64,000 nt of DNA from Peloplasma aerotolerans (lineage in GTDB: Bacteria; Bacillota_I; Bacilli_A; Acholeplasmatales; Acholeplasmataceae): assembly GCF_030012175.1 (NCBI RefSeq), contig NZ_JASCXW010000002.1, forward strand, positions 78,147 to 142,146. The letters run 5' to 3'. The position numbers and the translations under genes were made by a program. Of this stretch, positions 17,895-29,584 are shown piece after piece (within the stretch, counting starts at the first letter, position 1; the number at the start of each line of letters is the position of its first letter). The notes under the pieces are model-generated. The model was not told the origin of the DNA and did not search any database. It saw only the letters and a program-made list of their open reading frames with translations.

Positions 17895-18511
17895 CTTTTA
17901 GGTTTGATTACTAGTGCTCTTTCTTCGCCATCACCTTCTGATTCGGTGACAACGTCTCTCCATTCACTTAACTTCGTATGAATAATGCGACGATCAAATG
18001 CGTTCATTGGGTCCAATTTAACTGCAATTTTAGTTTGTGCAACTTCTTTTGCTGTCTTGGTTGCTAATATTTCTAGTTGTTTTCTTCTATTTTCATGATA
18101 GTTCCCAATATCAAGAGATACGATGATATGTCCATCAACATATGTATTCAAGAAATTGCGTAACATAAATTGTAAAGCTAACAGTGTGCGTCCTTCTCTA
18201 CCAATTAGAAGTGCATTTTCATCACTTTCGACATTGTAATGAACTTCGTCACCATCGGATAACGTTCTAACTTCCATTCTAGTCTTTATACCAAGATTTT
18301 GGAATATGCCTTCTAAAAAGACCTTCCCTTCGGTTGCTAGATTAATATTGGGTGTCGCTTCATACAAAGCTGATGATCCAATTCCAATAAATCCTTTTTT
18401 CTCTTTTAAAACAGTTAGTTTAATCTTATCCTTTTGAATTTTTAATTGTTCTACAGCAATCGCTTCAGCTTCCTGAAGAGATTTTGCTTCAAATTCTACT
18501 CTTTTTAACAT
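17891..18511 (-). CDS. khpB: KhpB/Jag RNA-binding protein (KH and R3H domains)
   Basis: 206 residues with a Jag N-terminal domain (about 1-52; KEKKGFIGIGSS), a KH-type domain (about 75-140; ALLIGREGRTLLALQFMLRNF) and an R3H domain (about 145-206; MNAFDRRIIHTKLSEW). It binds RNA and, in Firmicutes, works with KhpA and affects cell division and elongation. It lies 5 bases after yidC, the classic spoIIIJ-jag order next to the origin. Length is typical. Confidence 0.93.
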   Translation of the reverse strand: MLKRVEFEAKSLQEAEAIAVEQLKIQKDKIKLTVLKEKKGFIGIGSSALYEATPNINLATEGKVFLEGIFQNLGIKTRMEVRTLSDGDEVHYNVESDENALLIGREGRTLLALQFMLRNFLNTYVDGHIIVSLDIGNYHENRRKQLEILATKTAKEVAQTKIAVKLDPMNAFDRRIIHTKLSEWRDVVTESEGDGEERALVIKPKR

Positions 18512-18516
18512 TCAAT

Positions 18517-19926
18517 TCACCCCATCAATTGTTTTTGTTTCAATTGCTCGTGTTTTTTCTCGTTAAGTCTTCTATTAAATAATGTTTGTCCTAGTGAATA
18601 TATATTACCAAATATCCAGTAAAGTGCTAGTGCATTGCTTTGATAAGATGCAAAAGCCATCATAATCACCATAAAATAACTGACAAACTTCATTGTTTTC
18701 TCTGTTTGCGCTGCTTGTGGATTTGGATTATGTTTCGCTGTATTCTTAGCATAACTTGGTTTCTTCATGGAAATTTTTTGCAATAAATACATCGTTCCAC
18801 CTACGATACCAGCTAAAACCATCCCTATAATACCATCTTGTGTGTTTGCTAGATTAATACCTAAGAAGTTAGTATTTGATACACCTTCTGTGTACATACC
18901 GCCTTCAATAGTAATACGTCTAACTACCCCATACATAGCAATGAAAATAGGCATTTGTAGGAATGGGAATAAACATCCTAAAACATTAATTCCATGTTTT
19001 TTATAAACCTGCATCATTTCCATCTGTTGTTGTTGTTGAGACTGTGGATCTTTTTTAGTTGCATATTTTGCTTGAACACGTTGCATATCTGGTTGAGCAA
19101 GATTCATCTTAATCGACATATCATTACTCTTAGCATAAATTGGCCATGCAATGGTTCTTACAACTAAAGTTGTAAAAAGAATCCCAATTGCAAAACTATT
19201 TCCCATAAGTGAACCAAAAAAGTTCATTAAAAATGCTACTGGAATAACTAAGATCCAATCAAAGAAGTTTGCATCATGTGTTGATAGAGGTCTTTCTCCT
19301 CCAGCAACATAAACTGAAAAGTCTTGCTCGAACCCTTGATATGTAAATGTAACTGTGTATTCGTGTTGATCTTTAAATCCGTCTTCATCATAAGTTACAT
19401 AATCATGATCATCAAATAGATCAGCAACTTCTTCACCTTTTAACTCAATGATACTACCATCTCTTTGAACAACTAAGATTAGCATCCCTGTTGGATCAAA
19501 TGTTTGTCCTTTGCGGTATAAAACATTTTCTACTTCATAACGAAATGCAATCATGACAATATCGTTAGGATCTCCAACGATTGTTTCTGGTTTAATGTAA
19601 ACTTGAAAACTTGGTGTAAACCCTTCTACATTAAACGTGTACGTGCGTACACCATCATCATTTGTTACTACATTACTTGGTAAGGAACCTTCAAAATTTG
19701 TTAAAGTTCCATTTCCTGATTTTGTCAAACTCCAGTAAGAAAGTCCATTATCGCCTTTAAATATAATTTGGTCGGCTTTATCATGGTCAAAAACAAGTTT
19801 TTCACCTGCTTCTCCATATGGATTGTTAACTGCAATTAAATCCACAGTGTTATCTGCTCTTCCACATGCTGCTAAACTGAAGATAAGCATCAAAATCATG
19901 GCTAAAAAGAATATTTTCTTATTCAT
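18517..19926 (-). CDS. yidC: YidC/SpoIIIJ membrane insertase with an extracellular Ig-like domain
   Basis: 469 residues against about 260-290 for most Gram-positive YidC. The signal ends in SLAAC with lipid Cys21. Residues about 22-215 form an extracytoplasmic region; its second half (about 125-215: RKGQTFDPTGMLILVV, YTVTFTYQGFEQDFSVYV) looks like a BIG_3-type bacterial Ig domain. The insertase core follows from about 222, with GILFTTLVVRTIAWPIY (including the conserved Arg in the first core helix), the cytoplasmic hairpin QPDMQRVQAKYA, and further helices at about 312-335, 365-385 and 410-445. It inserts membrane proteins alone or with SecYEG. It overlaps rnpA by 8 bases. Confidence 0.93.
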   Translation of the reverse strand: MNKKIFFLAMILMLIFSLAACGRADNTVDLIAVNNPYGEAGEKLVFDHDKADQIIFKGDNGLSYWSLTKSGNGTLTNFEGSLPSNVVTNDDGVRTYTFNVEGFTPSFQVYIKPETIVGDPNDIVMIAFRYEVENVLYRKGQTFDPTGMLILVVQRDGSIIELKGEEVADLFDDHDYVTYDEDGFKDQHEYTVTFTYQGFEQDFSVYVAGGERPLSTHDANFFDWILVIPVAFLMNFFGSLMGNSFAIGILFTTLVVRTIAWPIYAKSNDMSIKMNLAQPDMQRVQAKYATKKDPQSQQQQQMEMMQVYKKHGINVLGCLFPFLQMPIFIAMYGVVRRITIEGGMYTEGVSNTNFLGINLANTQDGIIGMVLAGIVGGTMYLLQKISMKKPSYAKNTAKHNPNPQAAQTEKTMKFVSYFMVIMMAFASYQSNALALYWIFGNIYSLGQTLFNRRLNEKKHEQLKQKQLMG

Positions 19927-20269
19927 TATCGTTCTCCACTAGTTTTGATTTTTTAAATAAATTTGATAATCTTGTTTTGATATCTGTATATGATAACTCA
20001 GAAGCTTGAGGTTTAATCACAATAACAAACAATTTATTTTTAATAAATTGTTTTTGATTCTCATTCACAATCATTCTAATTCTTCTTTTGACTAGATTTC
20101 TAGCTACAGCATTACCATACTTTTTCCCAATAGATAATGCGAATCTAAAATGTGTGCCTTCTGGATCATCTGATTGATAGATAGCAAAATAACTGTCACC
20201 TTTAATTTTTTTATGTTTGAAAATCGCATCGATTTCGCTATTCTTCTTTATGCGATATCTTTTTTTCAT
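19919..20269 (-). CDS. rnpA: Ribonuclease P protein component
   Basis: 116 residues. Basic protein that helps RNase P RNA bind pre-tRNA. It shows the family signature RNLVKRRIRMIV and the early RIKKNSEIDAIFKHKK. The order rpmH-rnpA-yidC-khpB is strongly conserved next to bacterial origins. A terminator-like hairpin lies between rpmH and rnpA. Confidence 0.96.
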   Translation of the reverse strand: MKKRYRIKKNSEIDAIFKHKKIKGDSYFAIYQSDDPEGTHFRFALSIGKKYGNAVARNLVKRRIRMIVNENQKQFIKNKLFVIVIKPQASELSYTDIKTRLSNLFKKSKLVENDNE

Positions 20270-20277
20270 AGTTTTAA

Positions 20278-20328
20278 ATAAAAAGATTACTCAAAAATAA
20301 CAAACGTTATTATTTTAATCGAGTAATC
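20278..20328 (-). terminator. Terminator-like hairpin between rpmH and rnpA
   Basis: GATTACTC (20285-20292) pairs with GAGTAATC (20321-20328), with inner AATAAC (20296-20301) and GTTATT (20306-20311). On the minus strand it is followed by a T-rich run. It probably lowers rnpA expression relative to rpmH, or is an RNA-processing site. Confidence 0.55.
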
Positions 20329-20350
20329 CTGGTATTTTAAAATAATTAAA

Positions 20351-20485
20351 TTATACAGTTAATTCTGCGCGGCCTTTCAATCTGCGACGAGCAAGTACGC
20401 GACGCCCACCGGCTGTTGCCATTCTAGCTCTAAAGCCATGAGTCTTTATGCGCTTTCTCTTACTTGGTTGATATGTTCTTTTCAC
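20351..20485 (-). CDS. rpmH: 50S ribosomal protein L34
   Basis: 44 residues starting [18 protein letters not shown], full family length. The start is GTG at 20483-20485, preceded by AAAGGTGG. A longer in-frame reading upstream starts inside the promoter and is rejected. It is the first gene of the left arm, next to oriC. Confidence 0.97.
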   Translation of the reverse strand: MKRTYQPSKRKRIKTHGFRARMATAGGRRVLARRRLKGRAELTV

Positions 20486-20522
20486 AAATAAAACCACCTT
20501 TCCTGCGAAACCATGCTTTTTA

Positions 20523-20551
20523 ATTATATATAAAGACATTGTTTTTGTCAA
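20523..20551 (-). promoter_or_regulatory. Consensus rpmH promoter
   Basis: TTGACA (20546-20551), 17-base spacer, TATAAT (20523-20528) on the minus strand. It supports the short GTG start of rpmH. Confidence 0.85.
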
Positions 20552-20596
20552 CAATAAACTTTGTATTTTGAGATAAAATATTTCCTTTTCATACAA

Positions 20597-20871
20597 CTAG
20601 GGTTTAACAATGTGATTTTGTGTCTTTTTCATTATAAATTTAAATTATAGAATGTGGGAAACTTAGTCACAATTTTGGGGATTTGTGGATAAATGGGCAA
20701 TTTTACTTCTCGGCTTAATAAAGTCGTAAGAATTAAAGGGTTATCCACAATCTATCAACATATCCACATACTAAATTTTAAAGTTATCCACAAAAAGTGT
20801 TGATAAGTTCTTTGCTCTAAATCTTTATTATATGATATTCTAATTGTACATCAATTGAGGGGTAATTTTAT
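20597..20871. other. oriC: Chromosomal replication origin region (oriC)
   Basis: DnaA boxes are TGTGGATAA (20684-20692), TTATCCACA (20741-20749), ATATCCACA (20760-20768), TTATCCACA (20784-20792) and the near-match TGTTGATAA (20798-20806). AT-rich stretches flank them. The site sits between rpmH and dnaA, and gene direction reverses here. A weaker box, TTACCCACA (22296-22304), lies between dnaA and dnaN, as in bipartite Bacillus-type origins. Confidence 0.93.
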
Positions 20872-22236
20872 ATGAATACGTACGACCTTTTGTGGCAAAA
20901 GATTTTGAATGAACTCGAATCGACTTTTAATGAAGAAACATACACCGATGTTTTCGAACCTTTGAAGTCCACACACAAGTATGCAAACGATCATGTTTAT
21001 GTCCTTGTACCAAATGAATTTATTAAAAATAGAATCAATCGATTATACTTGTCGAAGATTAATGAATTGGCTACGAAATTTAATAATGCGCCGATTCGTT
21101 TTAAGTTTGTAACTGAATCTGAATTATTACCTGAAGAAACACTTGTAAGCCCAGAAAGAAATTTAAGCTTGAAGTATAGACCTGGTAATTTAAATGCAAC
21201 TTACACGTTTGATAACTTTGTTGTTGGTAAAAGTAATATGTTTGCTTTTAGGATGGCAATGAAAGTTGCTGATCAACCTGGAGCTGTAGCAAATCCTTTA
21301 TATATTTTTGGTGATGTTGGATTAGGTAAAACCCACTTAATGCAAGGTATAGGTAATTATATTCTAGATCAAGATATTAATCAAAAAGTGATGTATGTAA
21401 AAGCTGATGGTTTTATTGAAGATTTTGCGAATCTTTTAAAAAGAGAAAAAATGGAAGATTTTAATGCAAAATATCGTGAAATTGATGTCTTACTTGTTGA
21501 TGATATCCAAATTATGGGTGGTGCAACAAGAACACAGATGGAATTTTTTAAATTATTTGATTATTTATATCAACAAAACAAACAAATTGTTATTACTAGT
21601 GATAAACCTGCATCAGAACTAAAGAATATAATGACTCGTCTTACTTCACGATTTGAAGTTGGATTAACTGTCGATATTCAAGTTCCTGATTTGGAACATC
21701 GGATTGAAATATTAAAAAGAAAATTAGCTTCTGAATCATCAGATGTTCATGATATACCTGCTGATGTTTTAGAATTTATAGCATCTTCGTTTGTAACAAA
21801 TATTCGGGAGCTTGAAGGAGCACTAAAACGTGTCTTATTTTATTGTTTAACGAATAACCTTGATTTAACTATTGAATGTGTTAATGAAGCCCTAGAACCC
21901 CTTTTAAAAACAAAGAGAAAAAGTGATTCATTAAACGAAAATAACTATGATAGAATTCAAAGTATTGTTAGTGATTTTTATGGGATTTCATTAGAAGATT
22001 TAATTGGTAAAAAACGTCATTCTAAATACATACTTCCAAGACATATCGCTATGTATCTTATTAAAACACGTTATAATATTCCATATAAGACAATTGGAAA
22101 TTTATTTGGTGATCGGGATCATTCAACTGTATTAGCTGCTTGTGAAAAAATAGATAATGAGATTAAACAAGATTCATCATTAAAACTTGCAGTCGATACA
22201 ATTGTCAAAAAAATAGATGCATTTAATAAAAAATAA
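20872..22236 (+). CDS. dnaA: Chromosomal replication initiator DnaA
   Basis: 454 residues. Domain I is at about 1-80, a short linker follows, then the AAA+ domain from about 112 with Walker A GDVGLGKT (147-154), Walker B VLLVDDIQ, and sensor-type ITSDKPASEL. The C-terminal DNA-binding helix-turn-helix carries the DnaA signature GDRDHSTVLAACEKI. It binds the adjacent DnaA boxes and opens the origin. Length and context are standard. The start ATG follows GAGGGG. Confidence 0.98.
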   Translation: MNTYDLLWQKILNELESTFNEETYTDVFEPLKSTHKYANDHVYVLVPNEFIKNRINRLYLSKINELATKFNNAPIRFKFVTESELLPEETLVSPERNLSLKYRPGNLNATYTFDNFVVGKSNMFAFRMAMKVADQPGAVANPLYIFGDVGLGKTHLMQGIGNYILDQDINQKVMYVKADGFIEDFANLLKREKMEDFNAKYREIDVLLVDDIQIMGGATRTQMEFFKLFDYLYQQNKQIVITSDKPASELKNIMTRLTSRFEVGLTVDIQVPDLEHRIEILKRKLASESSDVHDIPADVLEFIASSFVTNIRELEGALKRVLFYCLTNNLDLTIECVNEALEPLLKTKRKSDSLNENNYDRIQSIVSDFYGISLEDLIGKKRHSKYILPRHIAMYLIKTRYNIPYKTIGNLFGDRDHSTVLAACEKIDNEIKQDSSLKLAVDTIVKKIDAFNKK

Positions 22237-22239
22237 ATG

Positions 22240-22268
22240 TTCATAGATTGTTGAAAATATGTTATAAT
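22240..22268 (+). promoter_or_regulatory. dnaN promoter
   Basis: TTCATA, 17 bases, TATAAT (22263-22268), in the dnaA-dnaN gap about 100 bases before dnaN. A DnaA-box-like TTACCCACA lies just downstream and could link dnaN transcription to DnaA. Confidence 0.55.
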
Positions 22269-22366
22269 TATAGCAGTATAAAGCCTTTCTAAGATTTACC
22301 CACAAACCCACATTTGTAATAACAATAATTAAAGATTTAAACTATTAAAATAAAAGGAGCCCCATT

Positions 22367-23497
22367 ATGATTTTCAGTATTGATCGTGATGTTTTATTAA
22401 ACCAATTATTAATCATTCAAAAAGGATTACCTTCAAAAACTCCATTGCCAATTTTGTTTGCAATAAAATTTGAAGTTCATGAAGATTACATGCTACTTAC
22501 ATCTAGTAACACAGATGTTGCTATACAAGTTATGATCGATGACCACTCATTATCAATTAAAGAATCAGGTAATGTAGCTATTCCAGGTCGTTATTTAATT
22601 GAGATTATGAGAAAAATTACTTCACAACGTGTTGAATTTGCACTTATCGAAGATAAATTAATCGTTATTAAAGCAGATCGTTCTGAATTTAAATTAAGAT
22701 TAATGGATGTTGAAGATTATCCTGAGATTGATTTTCTTGATTTAGATGATCCAATTGTTTTAGATAGTCAATTAATTAAAACGATAATTAAAGAGACAAA
22801 TTTCGCAACCGCAACAAGTGAAAAAAGACCGATATTAACAGGTGTTAATTTTAAATATCATGATAATCATTTATACTGTGTTGCTACTGATAGTTATCGT
22901 TTAAGTCAAAAGAATGTTAAATTAAGAACACATAGTAAAATGTTTGATATTGTTATTCCAAATAAAAGTTTGGATGAATTAAATAAAATTCTAGATGGAA
23001 TTAATGATGATGTTGAGTTATACATCAATCCAAATAAAGTATTATTTAAGATGAATAAAGTATTGTTTCAAACAAGATTATTAGAGGGAACTTATCCAGA
23101 TACATTAAGAATTATTCCAACTGAATTTCCAGTTGTTATTCCATTTAATAAAGAAGAATTATTAGCTGCAGTTGAACGTGTTTCATTACTTTCTCCAAGA
23201 GATCGAGAAACAAATTATAATATTATAAAATTGAGTCTTCGTCAAGACAAAGTTGTGGAGATAAGTTCAACAAATAACGAAGTTGGTGATGCAAATGAAG
23301 AAATCATTCCATCATCTGATGTTATTGGACCTATGATTCGAATTGCTTTTAGTTCAAGATATTTAGTGGAAGCGTTAAAATCTTTTAGTTCAAGTGAAGT
23401 TTTAATTCAATTTGCTGGTGAAGTAAAACCATTTGTTATTAAGGGAAATTTAGATCAAGATTTATTACACTTAATTTTGCCGGTAAGAATTGACTGA
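22367..23497 (+). CDS. dnaN: DNA polymerase III sliding clamp (beta subunit)
   Basis: 376 residues with the three-domain clamp architecture; recognisable segments are KTPLPILFAIKFE, KRPILTGVNF, TDSYRLSQK, LEGTYPDT, and the C-terminal PFVIKG..LHLILPVRI. The ring holds the polymerase on DNA. It ends with TGA, which shows that TGA is a stop codon here. A strong terminator (23510-23538) follows. Confidence 0.98.
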   Translation: MIFSIDRDVLLNQLLIIQKGLPSKTPLPILFAIKFEVHEDYMLLTSSNTDVAIQVMIDDHSLSIKESGNVAIPGRYLIEIMRKITSQRVEFALIEDKLIVIKADRSEFKLRLMDVEDYPEIDFLDLDDPIVLDSQLIKTIIKETNFATATSEKRPILTGVNFKYHDNHLYCVATDSYRLSQKNVKLRTHSKMFDIVIPNKSLDELNKILDGINDDVELYINPNKVLFKMNKVLFQTRLLEGTYPDTLRIIPTEFPVVIPFNKEELLAAVERVSLLSPRDRETNYNIIKLSLRQDKVVEISSTNNEVGDANEEIIPSSDVIGPMIRIAFSSRYLVEALKSFSSSEVLIQFAGEVKPFVIKGNLDQDLLHLILPVRID

Positions 23498-23509
23498 TAA
23501 AAAGATTGA

Positions 23510-23538
23510 GCCTTAATTTAAAGTTTAAGGCTTTTTTT
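23510..23538 (+). terminator. dnaN terminator
   Basis: GCCTTAA (23510-23516) pairs with TTAAGGC (23525-23531), followed by seven T residues. Confidence 0.88.
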
Positions 23539-23642
23539 TATGCCTACTTTCGCTTAGGACTATAGTTCAAAAAATATGCTAAAAATGGATGTTTTTTTTG
23601 TTATATTATGTTATAATATAAATAGATACAGAGGGAAATGTG

Positions 23643-23847
23643 ATGATAAAATTTAAAATTAACTCAGAATTTATAACTTTAGGACAATTTTTAAAAGCGA
23701 ACAGTTATATTGGTTCCGGAGGAGAAGCCAAGTTTTTTTTATTAGAAAATGACGTTTTTGTTAATCGAGAAAAACGAACTGAACGAGGAAAAAAACTTTA
23801 TAATGGTGACCAAGTTTCTTATGGAAAAGATGAGTATTTAATCGTAT

Positions 23848-23870
<23 letters not shown>
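23643..23870 (+). CDS. yaaA: S4-domain RNA-binding protein YaaA
   Basis: 75 residues from ATG 23643; GTG at 23640 is also possible, but the spacing from GAGGG favours the ATG. The sequence TLGQFLKANSYIGSGGEAK...VFVNREKRTERGKKLYNGD is the small S4 domain found between dnaN and recF in Firmicutes. It has been linked to ribosome assembly in Bacillus. The end overlaps recF by 23 bases, so the two are probably translationally coupled. A TATAAT lies just upstream (about 23611). Confidence 0.9.
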
Positions 23871-26776
<2,906 letters not shown>

Positions 26777-26790
26777 GAAGGAGATTTCAA

Positions 26791-29397
26791 ATGGACAATC
26801 AAAGCTCAAAAACAACTGAAGGATTTGTTAAAGAAATAAATATATCAACAGAAATGAAGACATCCTTTCTAAATTACGCAATGAGTGTAATCGTTTCTCG
26901 TGCGCTTCCTGATATTCGTGATGGACTAAAACCTGTTCAAAGACGTATTTTATACGCAATGAATGATTTGGGCATGGGATCAGATAAAGCACATAAAAAA
27001 TCTGCTAGAATCGTCGGAGAAGTTATTGGTAAGTATCACCCTCATGGTGATTCAAGTGTATACGAAGCAATGGTAAGAATGGCTCAACCATTCAGCTATA
27101 GAATGCCTTTAATTGATGGACACGGAAATTTCGGTTCTGTCGATGGTGATGGTGCAGCAGCAATGCGATACACTGAAGCGAGAATGTCAAAACTTGCAGG
27201 TGAACTCGTAAGAGATCTTGAAAAAAATACAGTTAATTTTATAGATAATTATGATGGTTCAGAGCATGAACCAAGTGTACTTCCTGCAAGATATCCAAAT
27301 TTATTAGTCAATGGATCTACAGGTATTGCCGTTGGTATGGCAACGAATATTCCACCACATAATTTAGGCGAGGTTATTGAGGGTTTATTAGCTTATATGG
27401 ATAACGAAGAAATAACGAACACTGAGTTAATGGAATTTATTCAAGGTCCAGACTTTCCAACTGGTGGGCAAATTTTAGGATTAACTGGATTAAGACAAGC
27501 ATATGAAACAGGTAAAGGTATTATTGCAGTTCGTGCAACAGCTGAGATTATCAGTCACAAAAATAGAAACAGTATTATTGTAACTGCAATCCCATATCAA
27601 GTTAACAAAACAACTTTAATTGAAAGAATTGCAGATATAGCAAAAGATAAAATCGTAGAAGGTATAACAGACTTAAGAGATGAATCAAATCGTAAAGGTA
27701 TGCGTATTGTTATTGAACTCAGAAGAGATGTCAATCCACACGTCATGTTAAATAATCTTTATAAGTACACACAACTACAACAATCATTTGGTATTAATAT
27801 GATTGCTCTTGTCAATGGACAACCTAAAATGGTTACGTTGAAAGACACATTGAAATATTATCTAGAACATCAAATTGAAGTTATCCAAAGAAGAACAATC
27901 TACGATCTAGAAAAAGCAGAAGCTAGACAACATATTTTAGATGGATTAACCATTGCACTTCACGATATCGATCGTGCGATTGAAATTATTAAACAGTCTA
28001 AAACTGGTGAGGAAGCTAGAGAAGCTTTAATTGCAGAATACAATTTTACGGATATTCAATCCAGAGCAATTCTTGACATGAGACTTCAAAGATTAACAGG
28101 TCTTGAAATTGAAAAAATTGAAAATGAATTACAAGAACTCATAATCAAAATCACTGACTTTAAAGAAATCATCGAAAGTCATGAACGTAAGATTGGAATC
28201 ATCAAAGAAGAACTTTCAGAAATTAAACAAACATATTCAACACCTAGAATGTCTGAAATCAATTTACATGAAGATTTGAGTATTGAAAATGAAGACTTAA
28301 TTCCAGTAGAAGATGTCATTATTACAGTAACTAATAATGGATATATTAAACGAATGAAAGTTGATCATTATAAAACTCAAAATCGTGGTGGAGTTGGTAT
28401 GTCGGGTATCAAGGTCCATGAAGATGATTATGTCGAACACATCTTAATGACATCAACACACGACTACCATTTATTCTTTACGAACAAGGGTCGAGTATAT
28501 AAAATAAAAGGATATCAAATTCCTGAAGGTTCAAGACAATCAAAAGGATTACCAATTGTCAATTTACTAGACTTTGATAAAGATGAAAAACTTGCATCAT
28601 TTACGAATGTCAAAGACTTTGAATCTGATGAAGAATATCTAACGTTTGTTACTAAAAAAGGTATCGTTAAACGGACGAAAATTTGCGATTACCAAAACAT
28701 TAGAACAAATGGAATTATTGCAATTAATCTACGTGAAGATGATGAATTAATGAGTGTTAGATTGACCGATGGAAACCAAGAAATCATTCTTGGAGCATCA
28801 AATGGGAAAGCGATTCGCTTCGCTGAAACTGATGTTAGATTTATGGGAAGAACAGCTAGTGGTGTTCGAGGAATGAGCATTGGACCTGATGACGAAGTTG
28901 TTGGAGTTGCCGTCGTGGATAATGACCAACAAGAGATTTTAGTAATCACGGAAAAAGGCTTTGGAAAGCGAACTATCGTTGCTGAGTACCGCAAACAAAT
29001 CCGCGGTGGTAAAGGTGTTAAGACAGTTAATGTAACAGAAAAAAATGGACGTCTTTCAACGCTTAGAACTGTTTCTAACGATCAAGATTTAATCGTTGTT
29101 TCTGATAAAGGTGTCGTGATACGTACACACGTTGATCAAATATCTCAAACGAAGAGAGCGACTCAAGGTGTAAGAATAATACGTCTACGTCCAGACCATA
29201 AAGTTTCAACAATTGCATTGATTCCAAAACAAGAAGAAATTGAAGAAGAAGAAATGATTGATGATCATCAATTTGTTCAAGAGACAATTGAAGTTAATCA
29301 ACAAAAAAAGGTTGTCGAAGCAGCCGAATTAGCACCTGATGAAATTGAAGAGGATGAAGAGGAAATCATCACTACAGACAGTTTATTTGATGAATAA
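26791..29397 (+). CDS. gyrA: DNA gyrase subunit A
   Basis: 868 residues. The breakage-reunion domain carries the active tyrosine in AAMRYTEA (Tyr127). The quinolone-resistance region [17 protein letters not shown] keeps Ser88 at the position of E. coli Ser83 and Glu92 at that of Asp87. The C-terminal beta-pinwheel includes a GyrA-box-like QIRGGKG, which favours GyrA over ParC. The C-terminus extends into an acidic tail ([10 protein letters not shown]). The RBS is AGGAAGGAG. Confidence 0.97.
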   Translation: MDNQSSKTTEGFVKEINISTEMKTSFLNYAMSVIVSRALPDIRDGLKPVQRRILYAMNDLGMGSDKAHKKSARIVGEVIGKYHPHGDSSVYEAMVRMAQPFSYRMPLIDGHGNFGSVDGDGAAAMRYTEARMSKLAGELVRDLEKNTVNFIDNYDGSEHEPSVLPARYPNLLVNGSTGIAVGMATNIPPHNLGEVIEGLLAYMDNEEITNTELMEFIQGPDFPTGGQILGLTGLRQAYETGKGIIAVRATAEIISHKNRNSIIVTAIPYQVNKTTLIERIADIAKDKIVEGITDLRDESNRKGMRIVIELRRDVNPHVMLNNLYKYTQLQQSFGINMIALVNGQPKMVTLKDTLKYYLEHQIEVIQRRTIYDLEKAEARQHILDGLTIALHDIDRAIEIIKQSKTGEEAREALIAEYNFTDIQSRAILDMRLQRLTGLEIEKIENELQELIIKITDFKEIIESHERKIGIIKEELSEIKQTYSTPRMSEINLHEDLSIENEDLIPVEDVIITVTNNGYIKRMKVDHYKTQNRGGVGMSGIKVHEDDYVEHILMTSTHDYHLFFTNKGRVYKIKGYQIPEGSRQSKGLPIVNLLDFDKDEKLASFTNVKDFESDEEYLTFVTKKGIVKRTKICDYQNIRTNGIIAINLREDDELMSVRLTDGNQEIILGASNGKAIRFAETDVRFMGRTASGVRGMSIGPDDEVVGVAVVDNDQQEILVITEKGFGKRTIVAEYRKQIRGGKGVKTVNVTEKNGRLSTLRTVSNDQDLIVVSDKGVVIRTHVDQISQTKRATQGVRIIRLRPDHKVSTIALIPKQEEIEEEEMIDDHQFVQETIEVNQQKKVVEAAELAPDEIEEDEEEIITTDSLFDE

Positions 29398-29415
29398 AAT
29401 ATAACCAATTTTATA

Positions 29416-29450
29416 GGGGAGTTCACCTTAAAAAGGTAGCTCCTTTTTTT
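29416..29450 (+). terminator. gyrA terminator
   Basis: GGGGAGTTCACCTT pairs imperfectly with AAGGTAGCTCC (ending about 29443), followed by seven T residues. Confidence 0.85.
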
Positions 29451-29523
29451 ATTTTTCACAGGTATTTTTATCGTGTGAAAGTAAGTAGTATTTTACATAT
29501 TTATATTTTCACGTTCTATATTT

Positions 29524-29552
29524 TTTACTATATATTAAAAATAGAGTATAAT
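29524..29552 (+). promoter_or_regulatory. Promoter of the LtaS-like gene
   Basis: TTTACT (29524-29529), 17 bases, TATAAT (29547-29552), about 33 bases before the start codon. Confidence 0.65.
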
Positions 29553-29584
29553 ATGAAATAAGGTTAACAAAAGGGGGCAACCAT

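Noticed and set aside
29454..29478. Inverted repeat TTTCACA...TGTGAAA downstream of gyrA
   Set aside because: The arms are only 7 bases and AT-rich; they may be chance and do not overlap a clear promoter element.
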